In this document: piece by piece, positions 36,865-45,321 of the stretch
Layout of the letters: every line of letters begins with the position of its first letter
Numbering within the stretch: the first letter of the stretch is position 1
Source: Marinobacter halotolerans
GTDB taxonomy: Bacteria; Pseudomonadota; Gammaproteobacteria; Pseudomonadales; Oleiphilaceae
Direction of reading: 5' to 3'
DNA: 64,000 bases
Assembly: GCF_008795985.1 (NCBI RefSeq)
Contig: NZ_VMHP01000001.1
Location: forward strand, 1,860,001 to 1,924,000
The notes under the pieces: model-generated
Seen by the model: only the letters and a program-made list of their open reading frames with translations
Told to the model about the DNA's origin: nothing
Databases searched by the model: none
Made by a program: the position numbers and the translations under genes

Positions 36865-38291
36865 AAGTCGTCCTCCAGCACCCAGGTGTCCTTCGTTCCG
36901 CCGCCCTGGGACGAGTTCACCACCAATGAGCCTTCCTTCAATGCCACCCTTGTAAGTCCACCGGGCACCATCTGGACTTTCTTGCCGCTCAATACAAAGG
37001 GCCTGAGGTCGAGGTGTCTTGGTGCGATCCCCTCCTCCACAAACGTGGGGCAGGTAGAGAGACTGAGAGTCGGCTGGGCGATGTAGTGATGGGGCTTTGC
37101 TTTCAACAGGTCGCGGAAATGACTGATTTCCTTCTTGGAGGCTCTGGGCCCGATCAGCATGCCGTAGCCGCCTGCGCCCTGGGCTTCCTTGACTACCAGT
37201 TCCGGCAGGTGCTCCAGCACGTATTTCAGATCCTTGGGTTTGCGGCACTGCCAGGTTGGCACGTTTTTCAGAATCGGCTCCTCGCTCAGGTAAAAGCGGA
37301 TCATGTCCGGGACGTAGGGATAAATGGACTTGTCGTCCGCCACGCCGGTGCCCATGGCGTTGGCCAGCACTACGTTGCCACTGCGGTAGGCGCCGTAAAG
37401 GCCGGGCACGCCCAGCATGGAGTGCGGGTTGCCGGACAGAGGATCCAGGAAGTCATCGTCAATCCGGCGATAGATGACATCCACCTGCTGGGGCCCGATG
37501 GTGGTCTTCATGAAGACCTTGTTCTTGCGCACGAACAGGTCGGCACCTTCCACGAGTTCCACGCCCATCTGGCGGGCCAGGAAGGCGTGCTCGAAATAGG
37601 CACTGTTGAAGCGGCCCGGTGTCAGGACCGCGACGGTGGGGTTGGGCTTCAGTGATGCGGCCCGCAGGGTTTCACCCAACAGCGCCGGGTAATGATCCAC
37701 CGGGGCCACCGGTGCTTCCGCAAAAAGTTCCGGAAAAAGCCGCATCATCATCCGGCGGTTTTCCAGCATATAGGATACGCCGCTCGGGCAGCGCAGGTTG
37801 TCTTCCAGCACGTAAAAATCGCCGTCGTTGTTGCGGATCAGGTCGATGCCGGCGATATGGGAGTAGAGGTTGCGGGGCAGTTTCAGGTTCTGCATCCCGG
37901 GCTGGTACTGGGGGTTGGCAAATACCTGCTCGGCGTTGATGACTCCCGCTTTTACGATGTCGAAGTTGTGGTAGATATCATGCAGGAAGCGGTTGAGCGC
38001 ATTCACCCTTTGGCGCAGACCACTCTGCAGCTTGTGCCAGTCCGAAGCAGAGATGACCCTGGGGATCAGGTCGAAGGGGATGAGACGATCCGTGCCCTCA
38101 TCCTGGCCATAGACGTTGAAGGTGATGCCCAGACGCTGGAACAGCACATTGGCTTCACGGCGCTTTTCAGCGATCAGATCCTCGTCCGAGTTGATCAACC
38201 AGTTCTCGAGGGTTCGGTAGTGAGGGCGGACGCGATTGTTGGGGTCGAACAGCTCGTCGTAGAGACCGTCCTCCGGAGTTTTTATCAGCAT
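36858..38291 (-). CDS. circularly permuted type 2 ATP-grasp protein
   Basis: The 477-residue protein belongs to the circularly permuted ATP-grasp family (DUF404/DUF407). It has VLEDNLRCPSGVSYMLENR, a glycine-rich nucleotide loop (KEAQGAGGYGMLIGP) and the final metal/ATP block VNSSQGGGTKDTWVLEDD. ATP-grasp enzymes join carboxylates to amines, and this subgroup is predicted to make or tag peptides. It is the first gene of the four-gene Anbu cluster. The ATG at 38291 has GGGAGAAGTG about 10 bases upstream. Confidence 0.93.
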   Translation of the reverse strand: MLIKTPEDGLYDELFDPNNRVRPHYRTLENWLINSDEDLIAEKRREANVLFQRLGITFNVYGQDEGTDRLIPFDLIPRVISASDWHKLQSGLRQRVNALNRFLHDIYHNFDIVKAGVINAEQVFANPQYQPGMQNLKLPRNLYSHIAGIDLIRNNDGDFYVLEDNLRCPSGVSYMLENRRMMMRLFPELFAEAPVAPVDHYPALLGETLRAASLKPNPTVAVLTPGRFNSAYFEHAFLARQMGVELVEGADLFVRKNKVFMKTTIGPQQVDVIYRRIDDDFLDPLSGNPHSMLGVPGLYGAYRSGNVVLANAMGTGVADDKSIYPYVPDMIRFYLSEEPILKNVPTWQCRKPKDLKYVLEHLPELVVKEAQGAGGYGMLIGPRASKKEISHFRDLLKAKPHHYIAQPTLSLSTCPTFVEEGIAPRHLDLRPFVLSGKKVQMVPGGLTRVALKEGSLVVNSSQGGGTKDTWVLEDDLC

Positions 38292-38454
38292 GGTTACACA
38301 CTTCTCCCTTGGCGGCGTTTATGACGCCGTGTCTGATATCCGGTTTCAGTTCGTTAGAAAGTTCTGTGTAAAACCGCAGCAAATGGTGGGCCAGTATTTG
38401 CATTTGGCGGGCAGACCTCAGACTTCAGTAAAGGAGCAGACAGGGGCTTTGTCA

Positions 38455-38490
38455 AAAACGGGGGGAGTGGCGCGCGTGGCTCACTCCCCC
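38455..38490 (-). terminator. intrinsic terminator after amt
   Basis: Read on the minus strand, a perfect 9-bp stem (GGGGGAGTG paired with CACTCCCCC, arms at 38482-38490 and 38461-38469) with a 12-nt loop is followed by CGTTTTTG. It starts 17 bp after the amt stop, the standard position for a Rho-independent terminator, and isolates amt from the ATP-grasp gene downstream. Confidence 0.85.
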
Positions 38491-38507
38491 GAAGGGAGGA
38501 AAAAGGA

Positions 38508-39716
38508 TTAATCAGTGGCGTTGGCACCGATGCGGTGGATGCTCAGGTCGGCGCCGTTGAATTCTTCCTCTTCGGTGAGGCGGATGCCGGAAACGGCCTT
38601 GACCGCACCGTAGACCGCCAGGCCACCGATGAAAGCCACCGCGACGCCGGCAATGGAGCCGATGATCTGGGAGGTCAGGCTGACGCCGCCAAGGCCACCC
38701 AGGGCTTCCTGGCCGAAGATGCCGCAGGCGATTGCACCCCAGACACCACAGACGCCATGAAGCGGCCAGACACCCAGTACATCGTCCAGGCGCTCGATCC
38801 GGTCCTGAGCCCAGTCAAACAGAAAGACGAAGAGCGCACCGGCAACGCCACCGGTGATCAGTGCACCGACAGGGTGCATCAGGTCGGAGCCTGCACAGAC
38901 AGCCACCAGGCCGGCGAGCGGACCGTTGTGAATGAAGCCGGGGTCCTTCCGGCCCACAAACATGGCAACCAGCACGCCGCCTACCATGGCCATCAGGCTG
39001 TTGACGGCGACCAGGCCGCTGATGCCGTCCATGGTCTGGGCAGACATCACGTTAAAACCGAACCAGCCGACGGTCAGAATCCAGGCGCCAAGGGCCAGGA
39101 AGGGGATGCTGGACGGGGCGAAGGCCACCACCCGGCCGTTGCGATAACGTCCGTTACGGGCTCCCAGCAGTAGAACGGCGGCCAGGGCGATCCAGCCACC
39201 GACGGCGTGCACTACAACGGAGCCGGCGAAGTCATGGAAAGGTGCACCAAACTGGTTCTCCAGCCAGCCCTGGAAACCGTAGTTGCCGTTCCAGATCATG
39301 CCTTCGAAAAACGGATAGACAAAACCGACGATCACTGCAGATGCAATCAGCATTGGGTAGAAGCGGGCGCGTTCGGCGACGCCACCGGAGACGATCGCGG
39401 GAATGGCCGCGGCAAAGGTCATCAAAAAGAAGAACTTCACCAGTTCGTAACCGTTGCTGGCGGTAAGCTCGCTGGCACCGGTCATGAAGTGGCTGCCGTA
39501 GGCCACGTAGTAGCCGATAAAAAAGTACATCACGGCGGAGACGCCGAAGTCGGTCATGATCTTGACCAGGGCATTAACCTGGTTCTTGTGCCGTACGGTG
39601 CCGACTTCGAGGAAGGCAAAGCCGGCGTGCATCGCCAGCACCATAATGGCGCCGATAAGAATGAACAGCGTGTTGGCGCTTTCGGTCAGCGTGTGAACTG
39701 CACTGGTGATATCCAC
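38508..39716 (-). CDS. amt: ammonium transporter
   Basis: This 402-residue inner-membrane protein has 11 predicted helices. The Amt signature DFAGSVVVHAVGG contains the conserved Asp and pore His, and LHGVCGVWGAIACGIF contains the second pore His. The start is a GTG (39716) with AGGAGA 12 bases upstream. No signal peptide like that of E. coli AmtB is evident, and no glnK gene is adjacent. A sigma-54-type promoter and an NtrC-like palindrome upstream (39788-39802 and 39878-39896) indicate induction on nitrogen limitation. It imports ammonium/ammonia. Confidence 0.96.
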   Translation of the reverse strand: MDITSAVHTLTESANTLFILIGAIMVLAMHAGFAFLEVGTVRHKNQVNALVKIMTDFGVSAVMYFFIGYYVAYGSHFMTGASELTASNGYELVKFFFLMTFAAAIPAIVSGGVAERARFYPMLIASAVIVGFVYPFFEGMIWNGNYGFQGWLENQFGAPFHDFAGSVVVHAVGGWIALAAVLLLGARNGRYRNGRVVAFAPSSIPFLALGAWILTVGWFGFNVMSAQTMDGISGLVAVNSLMAMVGGVLVAMFVGRKDPGFIHNGPLAGLVAVCAGSDLMHPVGALITGGVAGALFVFLFDWAQDRIERLDDVLGVWPLHGVCGVWGAIACGIFGQEALGGLGGVSLTSQIIGSIAGVAVAFIGGLAVYGAVKAVSGIRLTEEEEFNGADLSIHRIGANATD

Positions 39717-39787
39717 TGGGTGATCTCTCCTGAATGGTTAAACGACGTGCCCCGGGGGCGACAATGCATTCAAAGAGGGCAAGCTAA

Positions 39788-39802
39788 GCAATAGATGTTC
39801 CA
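39788..39802 (-). promoter_or_regulatory. sigma-54 promoter of amt
   Basis: On the minus strand the sequence is TGGAACATCTATTGC. It matches the RpoN consensus TGGCAC-N5-TTGC at all but one fixed position, with the GG and GC dinucleotides 12 bases apart as required. It lies about 72 bp before the amt GTG. Confidence 0.75.
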
Positions 39803-39877
39803 AAATAATGCATAGGCAGGAAGTTCGGGGGCTAAGAGAGATCGTTGGGTAGAAGCGCCATTACATTAAGCTCGAAA

Positions 39878-39896
39878 GCGCACGAAAGTAGTGCGC
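39878..39896. promoter_or_regulatory. NtrC-like enhancer site upstream of amt
   Basis: The perfect inverted repeat GCGCAC-GAAAGTA-GTGCGC fits the NtrC spacing GCAC-N7-GTGC. It is about 75-90 bp upstream of the sigma-54 promoter, a normal distance for an enhancer-binding activator. Confidence 0.6.
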
Positions 39897-39925
39897 AATG
39901 AGCGAATGTGGGCTTTTATGGTGCG

Positions 39926-40849
39926 CTACCAGGAGATCCGATTGCCGGAGGGGCCCGGTTCTATGGTGGGCTCGAGAAGCGGCTCCTGTTGACCAGAGGG
40001 CGCGGAGCCAATCAGTTCCCTAAGCCGCAGAATCTCCTCCTGAACCTTGTCGGACAGGTCGAGGATGATCTCGACCCGTCGGTTTCGGGCCCGGTTTGCA
40101 GCAGATGTGTTGGGCACCAGGGGCTGGGTGTCGGCCTTGCCGGTGACGCTGACCCGGTCTGCCTCCAGTTGACCGCGGGCCAGCAACACATTGGCCACGG
40201 CGGCCGCCCGGGCGGCGGACAGATTCCAGTTGCTGGCAAACTGGCTGGTATTGATCGGCAGGTCGTCGGTGTGGCCTTCGATGGCGATGTCGCCGGGCAT
40301 GTCCGCCAGTATCGGAGCCATGTCCAGAAGCAGTCCCTCGAAATCATAGGTTACGTTCGCTGACGCAGAGCCAAACGAGCCCTTTTCCTCGATACGGATG
40401 ATAATACGTGTCTGGTCCTGAGTGACGCTGATGCGGCCCTCGGCAATGGCCGGTTCCAGCACCTCGAGAATTCTGTCGACGCGCTCGTCCATCTGTTCCT
40501 GAACGGCTTCTGCAATTGCCTTGGCTTCGGGACTTTTCAGCGTTTCCAGTTCCGGCTCTTCCGTGGTGGTGGTCTGCTTTACCTGTTCCAGCACGGTGGG
40601 CTCGGGCGGCGCCGGGGAAAACTTATCGAAAATCGGACTGGTGCCCTGTGGGATTTCCAGTGCGGGCACTTCACGCTGAACGCCAAAGGCTTTGGAGAGC
40701 TCCCCGGCGATCTGCTTGAACTTCTGTGCGTCGATTTCGGAGAACGACAGCAACAGCACAAAAAAGCACATCAGCAGAGACATAAGGTCGGCAAAGGTGA
40801 CGACCCAGGCCGGAATCCCCGGTTTCTCCTCCTCGGGCAGTTCATCCAT
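39926..40849 (-). CDS. pomB: flagellar motor stator protein PomB/MotB-type
   Basis: This 307-residue protein has a single N-terminal membrane helix with the ion-binding aspartate Asp21 in FADLMSLLMCFFVLLLSFSE, which is closer to Vibrio PomB than to proton-type MotB. A linker of about 100 residues is followed by an OmpA-like peptidoglycan-binding domain (EGHTDDLPI and NRARNRRVEI). Together with PomA it forms the torque-generating ion channel. pomA is 5 bp upstream. No other flagellar gene is in the window, so these stator genes stand apart from the main cluster. Sodium coupling is inferred from similarity. Confidence 0.9.
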   Translation of the reverse strand: MDELPEEEKPGIPAWVVTFADLMSLLMCFFVLLLSFSEIDAQKFKQIAGELSKAFGVQREVPALEIPQGTSPIFDKFSPAPPEPTVLEQVKQTTTTEEPELETLKSPEAKAIAEAVQEQMDERVDRILEVLEPAIAEGRISVTQDQTRIIIRIEEKGSFGSASANVTYDFEGLLLDMAPILADMPGDIAIEGHTDDLPINTSQFASNWNLSAARAAAVANVLLARGQLEADRVSVTGKADTQPLVPNTSAANRARNRRVEIILDLSDKVQEEILRLRELIGSAPSGQQEPLLEPTIEPGPSGNRISW

Positions 40850-40854
40850 GATTG

Positions 40855-41631
40855 CTAACCTGTGGCCTCTTCAGTTTGCCCCTGCTTCTCACGCTGCTTT
40901 GGCGTCAGGTAGCTGGACAGCATCTGTTCCACAACCCGCGGATTGGTGCCTTCCTGGATCGCCACCAGCGCATCAATGTAGAGGGACTGCAGGCGGGCCT
41001 CTTCGGTCATCCGCAGTGACAGCTTATCGGCTATGGGCGTTGCAATCATGGTGGCGATCATTGCGCCATAGAGGGTCGTGAGCAGCGCTACCGCCATGGC
41101 GGGGCCGATGGACTTCGGGTCTTCCATGTTGGACAGCATCTGGACCAGACCGATCAACGTGCCGATCATGCCCATGGCCGGCGCCACATCCGCCAGGGCG
41201 GTAAAGACCTTGGCGCCGGACCGGTTGTGATCGAGGGTCATCAGCCGTTCTTTGTTCAGCAACTGTTTGATAGTGTCGCCATTGTGGCCATCCACCAGCA
41301 TCTGGATGCCCTGGCCAAGAAATTCGGTGGAAACATCCCGGCCTTCCAGGCCAAGCACGCCCTGCTTTCTCGCGACCTGGGCAACCTCTACCAGCTCATC
41401 AATGCTGTCCAGCATGTCCGGTAACCGGAACTTGAACGCCCGGGCGGCCGCTTTGAAGGCTCCGAAAAACTGGACAAAGCTGAACTTCGCCAGCACCACG
41501 AGGAGGCTGCCGCCCACAACGATCAGCAGGGACGCAGGGTTTATGAAGACATCAGGCGAAACACCAAGGATAACCGCAGAGGAAATAAGAAGCAGTGCAC
41601 CGAGCAGTCCAATCAGGGTTGCGAAGTCCAA
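40855..41631 (-). CDS. pomA: flagellar motor stator protein PomA/MotA-type
   Basis: The product is 258 residues with four membrane helices and the MotA/PomA signature (ADVAPAMGMIGTLIGLVQML). The length matches Vibrio PomA (253) better than MotA (about 295). The start is a TTG at 41631 lying just after AAGGAGGAG, inside the 3' end of the upstream ykvA-like gene (19-bp overlap), so translation is probably coupled. It is the stator A subunit that pairs with PomB. Confidence 0.9.
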   Translation of the reverse strand: MDFATLIGLLGALLLISSAVILGVSPDVFINPASLLIVVGGSLLVVLAKFSFVQFFGAFKAAARAFKFRLPDMLDSIDELVEVAQVARKQGVLGLEGRDVSTEFLGQGIQMLVDGHNGDTIKQLLNKERLMTLDHNRSGAKVFTALADVAPAMGMIGTLIGLVQMLSNMEDPKSIGPAMAVALLTTLYGAMIATMIATPIADKLSLRMTEEARLQSLYIDALVAIQEGTNPRVVEQMLSSYLTPKQREKQGQTEEATG

Positions 41632-42026
41632 GACTCCTCCTTGTGTTCTTTCCAGGCTGCGTAACGCAGAAGGTCGGATTCGACCATCGTCAGGCAGAGG
41701 GCAACAACGCCCGCATCGTCAATAAAACCAAAACCCAGAATAAGATCCGGAATTACGTCCAGCGGGTTCAGCACGTATACCAGCGCACCGGCGATGGCCG
41801 CGATGCTTTTCCACGGCACAGCACGGTAATTGCCTTGCCAGTAGTCACGGAGCATGGAAAACATCAGGCGTATATCGGAACTGAAACGCATCAGCTTGCC
41901 GCTGTTGCGGACTTTCTCTTCAATGGCCTGTTGTTTCTCGAGTAATTCGTTGACGTCCTGCTCTCTCACTTTGCCTGCTTCACGGTCAAGCTGCTGTTTT
42001 GCTTTGCGATCATTGAATATGGCCAT
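41613..42026 (-). CDS. YkvA-family DUF1232 protein
   Basis: This 137-residue protein has a charged N-terminal half and a DUF1232 core with hydrophobic segment and LNPLDVIPDLILGFGFIDDAGVVAL, the family hallmark. The family is membrane-associated and of unknown function. Its 3' end contains the start of pomA, so it is the first gene of a ykvA-pomA-pomB unit. A functional link with the motor is suggested only by this overlap. Confidence 0.85.
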   Translation of the reverse strand: MAIFNDRKAKQQLDREAGKVREQDVNELLEKQQAIEEKVRNSGKLMRFSSDIRLMFSMLRDYWQGNYRAVPWKSIAAIAGALVYVLNPLDVIPDLILGFGFIDDAGVVALCLTMVESDLLRYAAWKEHKEESWTSQP

Positions 42027-42132
42027 GCAACCGTCGTCCTGTCCGGCATTAATTAGCGAGCCTATCTTCTAACAGGCGCCCTCTGAAGCCAAGGGTTGAA
42101 ACCGGCCCGCCCGAAGCATTTATACTAACTGG

Positions 42133-42897
42133 ATGGAGAAGTTCATCAAACGTAACGCCGCCTCGTATTCCGACGCGCTGATTCGGGAAGCCCAGGGCCT
42201 GCGACTGCTCGATGATACGCTTCGCGCTGCTGGCGTTGAGGGGCCTGGCGCCGTTCGGGTTCCTGAAGTTCTCAGTGTCTCGGAATCGGAACTGGTTATC
42301 CCCCGCATCAACCCGGCACCTGCCACCCCCGAGAAGATGGCTGCGCTGGGTGAAGGCCTGGCGCGTATGCATAGGCTGCCTATCGATCGGTATGGGCTTG
42401 ACGCGGACAACATGATCGGGCTTTCTCGACAAAAGAACACCCTGATGGATCACTGGGGAAAATTTTTCCTGGAATACCGGCTGAGGCCTCAGGTGTCGAT
42501 GATTGCCGACGGCGGAGTACGCGACGAATTCGAATCCACCCTGGATGCCTGCGGTGAGAGAGTGCAGGTATTCCTTGATGAGCATTGCGATCATCCCAGT
42601 GTGCTCCATGGAGACCTGTGGTCGGGAAATGCGATTTTCGACCGCGATGGCCCCTGGCTGATTGACCCGGCCGCCTACTATGGCGACCGGGAAGCCGATC
42701 TGGCCATGACTCATTTGTTTGGCGGCTTCTCGCCGGATTTCTACCGAGCCTACCATGCGGTCTATCCCCTGACGGCAGCATACGAGCGGAAGCGGCCCGT
42801 CTATAACCTCTACCATACGCTCAACCACTACAATCTGTTCGGCGATTCCTACCTTGGAGCCTGTCGTCGCAACCTTGGCGCCGTTCAGCAAATCTAG
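42133..42897 (+). CDS. fructosamine/ketosamine kinase-like phosphotransferase with a shortened N-lobe
   Basis: The product has 254 residues, against about 290 in the family. The catalytic core is intact: LHGDLWSGNAIF carries the catalytic Asp, IDPAAYYGDREADLAM the metal-binding Asp, and FIKR near residue 5 aligns with the nucleotide-binding lysine. The preceding beta-1/beta-2 glycine loop (GG-D/E-x-N/H in relatives) is missing. An in-frame stop at 42097-42099, upstream of the ATG, leaves no room for it. Family members phosphorylate fructosamines for protein deglycation. Function with this N-terminus is uncertain. Confidence 0.75.
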   Translation: MEKFIKRNAASYSDALIREAQGLRLLDDTLRAAGVEGPGAVRVPEVLSVSESELVIPRINPAPATPEKMAALGEGLARMHRLPIDRYGLDADNMIGLSRQKNTLMDHWGKFFLEYRLRPQVSMIADGGVRDEFESTLDACGERVQVFLDEHCDHPSVLHGDLWSGNAIFDRDGPWLIDPAAYYGDREADLAMTHLFGGFSPDFYRAYHAVYPLTAAYERKRPVYNLYHTLNHYNLFGDSYLGACRRNLGAVQQI

Positions 42898-42906
42898 CTT
42901 CCCGGT

Positions 42907-43164
42907 CTATCGCTTATACTGGGTAGGGCAATAACCACGAATGACGCCCTCCGGCCGCAGGGCGCGATGCTTGGTTTTACGACCGCTAACCCGCTTTCGC
43001 CAGAGCCGGAAACTGGCCGGCTTCAGCGAGCGACGCATCACCCGGATCACTTCCTTCTCTGGCAGACCATAAAGCGCCTCAATGGCTTCAAAGGGCGTGC
43101 GGTCTTCCCAGGCCATTTCAATAATCCGGGACAGTTCCGGTTCCTCGAGTTCGGTTGTTTTCAT
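42907..43164 (-). CDS. small DUF2805/TIGR03643-type protein
   Basis: This 85-residue basic protein begins at ATG 43164 (MKTTELEEPELSRIIEMAWE); the open frame extends further up but into the flavoprotein gene. The sequence block EDRTPFEAIEALYGLPEKEVI and the C-terminal GRKTKHRAL are typical of the TIGR03643 family, which often sits near carotenoid or photolyase-type genes. It has helix-turn-helix-like features but its function is unknown. It is downstream of, and on the same strand as, the RetSat-like gene with an 11-bp gap. Confidence 0.75.
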   Translation of the reverse strand: MKTTELEEPELSRIIEMAWEDRTPFEAIEALYGLPEKEVIRVMRRSLKPASFRLWRKRVSGRKTKHRALRPEGVIRGYCPTQYKR

Positions 43165-43175
43165 AGAAATCCAGG

Positions 43176-44789
43176 CTATCCAACAAAAATTCGTTTCGCC
43201 AGGGGCGCCCCTCGTAGACCCAAAAACGAGAGGGACGTCATCAATCCACCGATCATTGCACCCACAACGCCACAGGTGAGTACGTCCTGGCCGGTCAGAT
43301 ACAGGCCAGGAACCTCGGTTTTCGGCCGCAGCCATTGCTGGTCGAAGCGTTCCGGGGTGTGGTCCAGGCCGTAGAGTTCGCCCCGTTCATAGCGGCAGAA
43401 CCAGGCGGTAGACAGGGGAGTGGAGGTTTCCAGGTAGTCCACTTTGCCGCGCAGATGGGGAAGTTTTTCGTAGACCACCTCCATGATGCGATCGGTGATG
43501 TCGTTCTTCAGCGCTTCATAGTCACCGCCGCGCTTGCCCCAGGTGGTGTCTTTCCAGGCTTCGAACATTTCCCAGGTGGTGGGTGCCACCACTTCGATGG
43601 TGGAGGTGCCGGGCCACCGGTTTTGGTAGTCCGGGTCCTTGGCGGCGGGAAAAGACACGTAAACGACCGGGAAGTCAGCGCTGGTGTCCTCAAGGAAGGC
43701 TTCCACATTGTCGTCGTGATGGGCGCTGGGATAGATCCAGAAGTTGGTTCGGGGCAGCCCGAGCTGCTCCGGCGTGCCCTTCAGGCCCAGATAGAGCCCG
43801 ATATGGGGCATGGACTGCCGGATATGCTGACGTTTTGTCTGATAGCCACATTTGTCAGCGATGCCCGGCGGCAGCAGTTTTTCAAAGGTGTTGATCACGC
43901 CGGCGTTACTGATGACGGTGTGGGCCTTGATGTCCTGGCCATCGGCCATTCTCACACCGACGGTTTTGCCTTTGTGGATGAGGATCTCGGCTACGTCTGC
44001 ATAGGTAAACACCTCGCCCCCGGATTGCTGGATTACGGGGATGATGGTCTTGGCGATTTCCGACGCGCCGCCGACCGGGTAATAACCGCCATGGATGTAG
44101 TGTTTGGCGATGAGCGCGTGAATCATGAAGCTGGACTGCTTGGGGGTAACCCCGCAGTCGCCCCACTGGCCGGTAATGGCGCCGATCAGCTCCTCGTTGT
44201 CAGTCAGTTCCCGCAACACTTCATAAGTGGTTTTGTTAAAACAGTCCGGCAGGGTCATGTCCAGACCCTTGCCGATCAGCGGTTGCAGCAGCCCGGGCGA
44301 GATTTTGGACAGGGTATACCACTGCATGCCTCCGGCGACCTTGCTTAGCAGGCTGATGTACTGATCAATGGCTTCTTCCTCATCCGGGAACTCGCTGACC
44401 AGCGAATAGCGGAAGCCGGCTTTCCCGGCGCGCAGGTTGACGACTTTATCGCCCAGGAAAAAACGGTCGTAGTTCTCGTCCATTGGCGCCCAGTGCAGTT
44501 TGCCGTCGGTAATATAGTCGAACAGCTTTCGGCCCAGGGTGTTGGGGCTGCCCATGTCGCCAATGTAGTGAACCCCCACGTCCCATTCGTAGCCGTTGCG
44601 GGCGTAGCTGTGGGTATAGCCGCCGGCGGTGTAGTGCTGCTCCAGTACCAGCACCTTTTTACCCGCTTTCGACAGGCAGGCGGCGGTGGTCAGTCCGCCG
44701 ATGCCGGAGCCGATCACGATGGCATCGTAGGGGCCGTCCAGGCGGTTGGCGCGGTATCGGCGACCGATCCGTATCGTGCTGGGTTTCAT
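43176..44789 (-). CDS. RetSat/CrtI-like FAD-dependent oxidoreductase
   Basis: This 537-residue protein has an N-terminal FAD motif (IVIGSGIGGLTTAA) followed by LEQHYTAGGYTHS, and a C-terminal FAD block (GLYLTGQDVLTCGVVGAMIGG). These mark the phytoene desaturase/carotene isomerase/retinol saturase superfamily. It is closest in pattern to all-trans-retinol 13,14-reductase-type proteins. No phytoene synthase or other carotenoid gene is seen, so the substrate may be another polyene or lipid. It is in a minus-strand group with the small DUF2805 protein, an unknown protein and cryptochrome DASH. Confidence 0.82.
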   Translation of the reverse strand: MKPSTIRIGRRYRANRLDGPYDAIVIGSGIGGLTTAACLSKAGKKVLVLEQHYTAGGYTHSYARNGYEWDVGVHYIGDMGSPNTLGRKLFDYITDGKLHWAPMDENYDRFFLGDKVVNLRAGKAGFRYSLVSEFPDEEEAIDQYISLLSKVAGGMQWYTLSKISPGLLQPLIGKGLDMTLPDCFNKTTYEVLRELTDNEELIGAITGQWGDCGVTPKQSSFMIHALIAKHYIHGGYYPVGGASEIAKTIIPVIQQSGGEVFTYADVAEILIHKGKTVGVRMADGQDIKAHTVISNAGVINTFEKLLPPGIADKCGYQTKRQHIRQSMPHIGLYLGLKGTPEQLGLPRTNFWIYPSAHHDDNVEAFLEDTSADFPVVYVSFPAAKDPDYQNRWPGTSTIEVVAPTTWEMFEAWKDTTWGKRGGDYEALKNDITDRIMEVVYEKLPHLRGKVDYLETSTPLSTAWFCRYERGELYGLDHTPERFDQQWLRPKTEVPGLYLTGQDVLTCGVVGAMIGGLMTSLSFLGLRGAPLAKRIFVG

Positions 44790-44801
44790 ATCAGAGAGTC
44801 C

Positions 44802-45281
44802 TCACCACCACGCCTTGCCCCACATTTCCGGGTTGGCCCAGTTTTTCGGGTTGTTCCAGGCGCGCTTATGGTTGTAGTTGTCGATGTTGTAGGTGTAGAG
44901 CGTCAACGCCCGGCCATTATCGTCAAGCTCGGCCTGACGGCGGAACCCAAGCCCGATGAAATCCTTGAAGTCCCAGCCCTGCTCGGGATCGACCACGACA
45001 GCGATCTGGTGAGTGCCGTAGTTACGAAGCTGACCCAGCAGCATTTCCCCCTCGCCATGGGCGAGTTCCTCCAGGGTATGGGTGATAAGGGCAAGATCCT
45101 GTGTTTGCGGTAGTGGAAAGGCCGAGTTCGGGGACCGGGCATCCAGGGTAATGACGTAGGACGTCTTGCGATGCTGATGCCAGTGCTCTCCCACTTCTAC
45201 GGCAATATCGCCGCATACCACCAGGCTCTCGGGCTGGCAGGTGTCCACGATGCGGGCAAGCGCCTGATGGCTGGTGGTCAT
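44802..45281 (-). CDS. uncharacterised protein (possible DUF6231 family)
   Basis: This 159-residue protein starts at ATG 45281, with AAAGGA about 12 bases upstream. The C-terminal part is rich in Trp and Asn (HKRAWNNPKNWANPEMWGKAWW), and the middle resembles a Rossmann-like fold with THTLEELAHGEGEMLLGQLRN. Alternating strands and helices would fit a methyltransferase-like core without an obvious SAM glycine motif. I do not recognise a function. It lies 12 bp before the RetSat-like gene and 40 bp after the cryptochrome gene, all on the minus strand. Confidence 0.65.
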   Translation of the reverse strand: MTTSHQALARIVDTCQPESLVVCGDIAVEVGEHWHQHRKTSYVITLDARSPNSAFPLPQTQDLALITHTLEELAHGEGEMLLGQLRNYGTHQIAVVVDPEQGWDFKDFIGLGFRRQAELDDNGRALTLYTYNIDNYNHKRAWNNPKNWANPEMWGKAWW

Positions 45282-45321
45282 GGCTGGCGTGTCCTTTAAC
45301 AAGAGCGTGGGTGGATGAGTA

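Noticed and set aside
36865..37248. N-terminal extension of the alpha-E protein
   Set aside because: The extension lies within the ATP-grasp coding region, is basic and low in hydrophobic pattern, and the conserved family start is at 36864.
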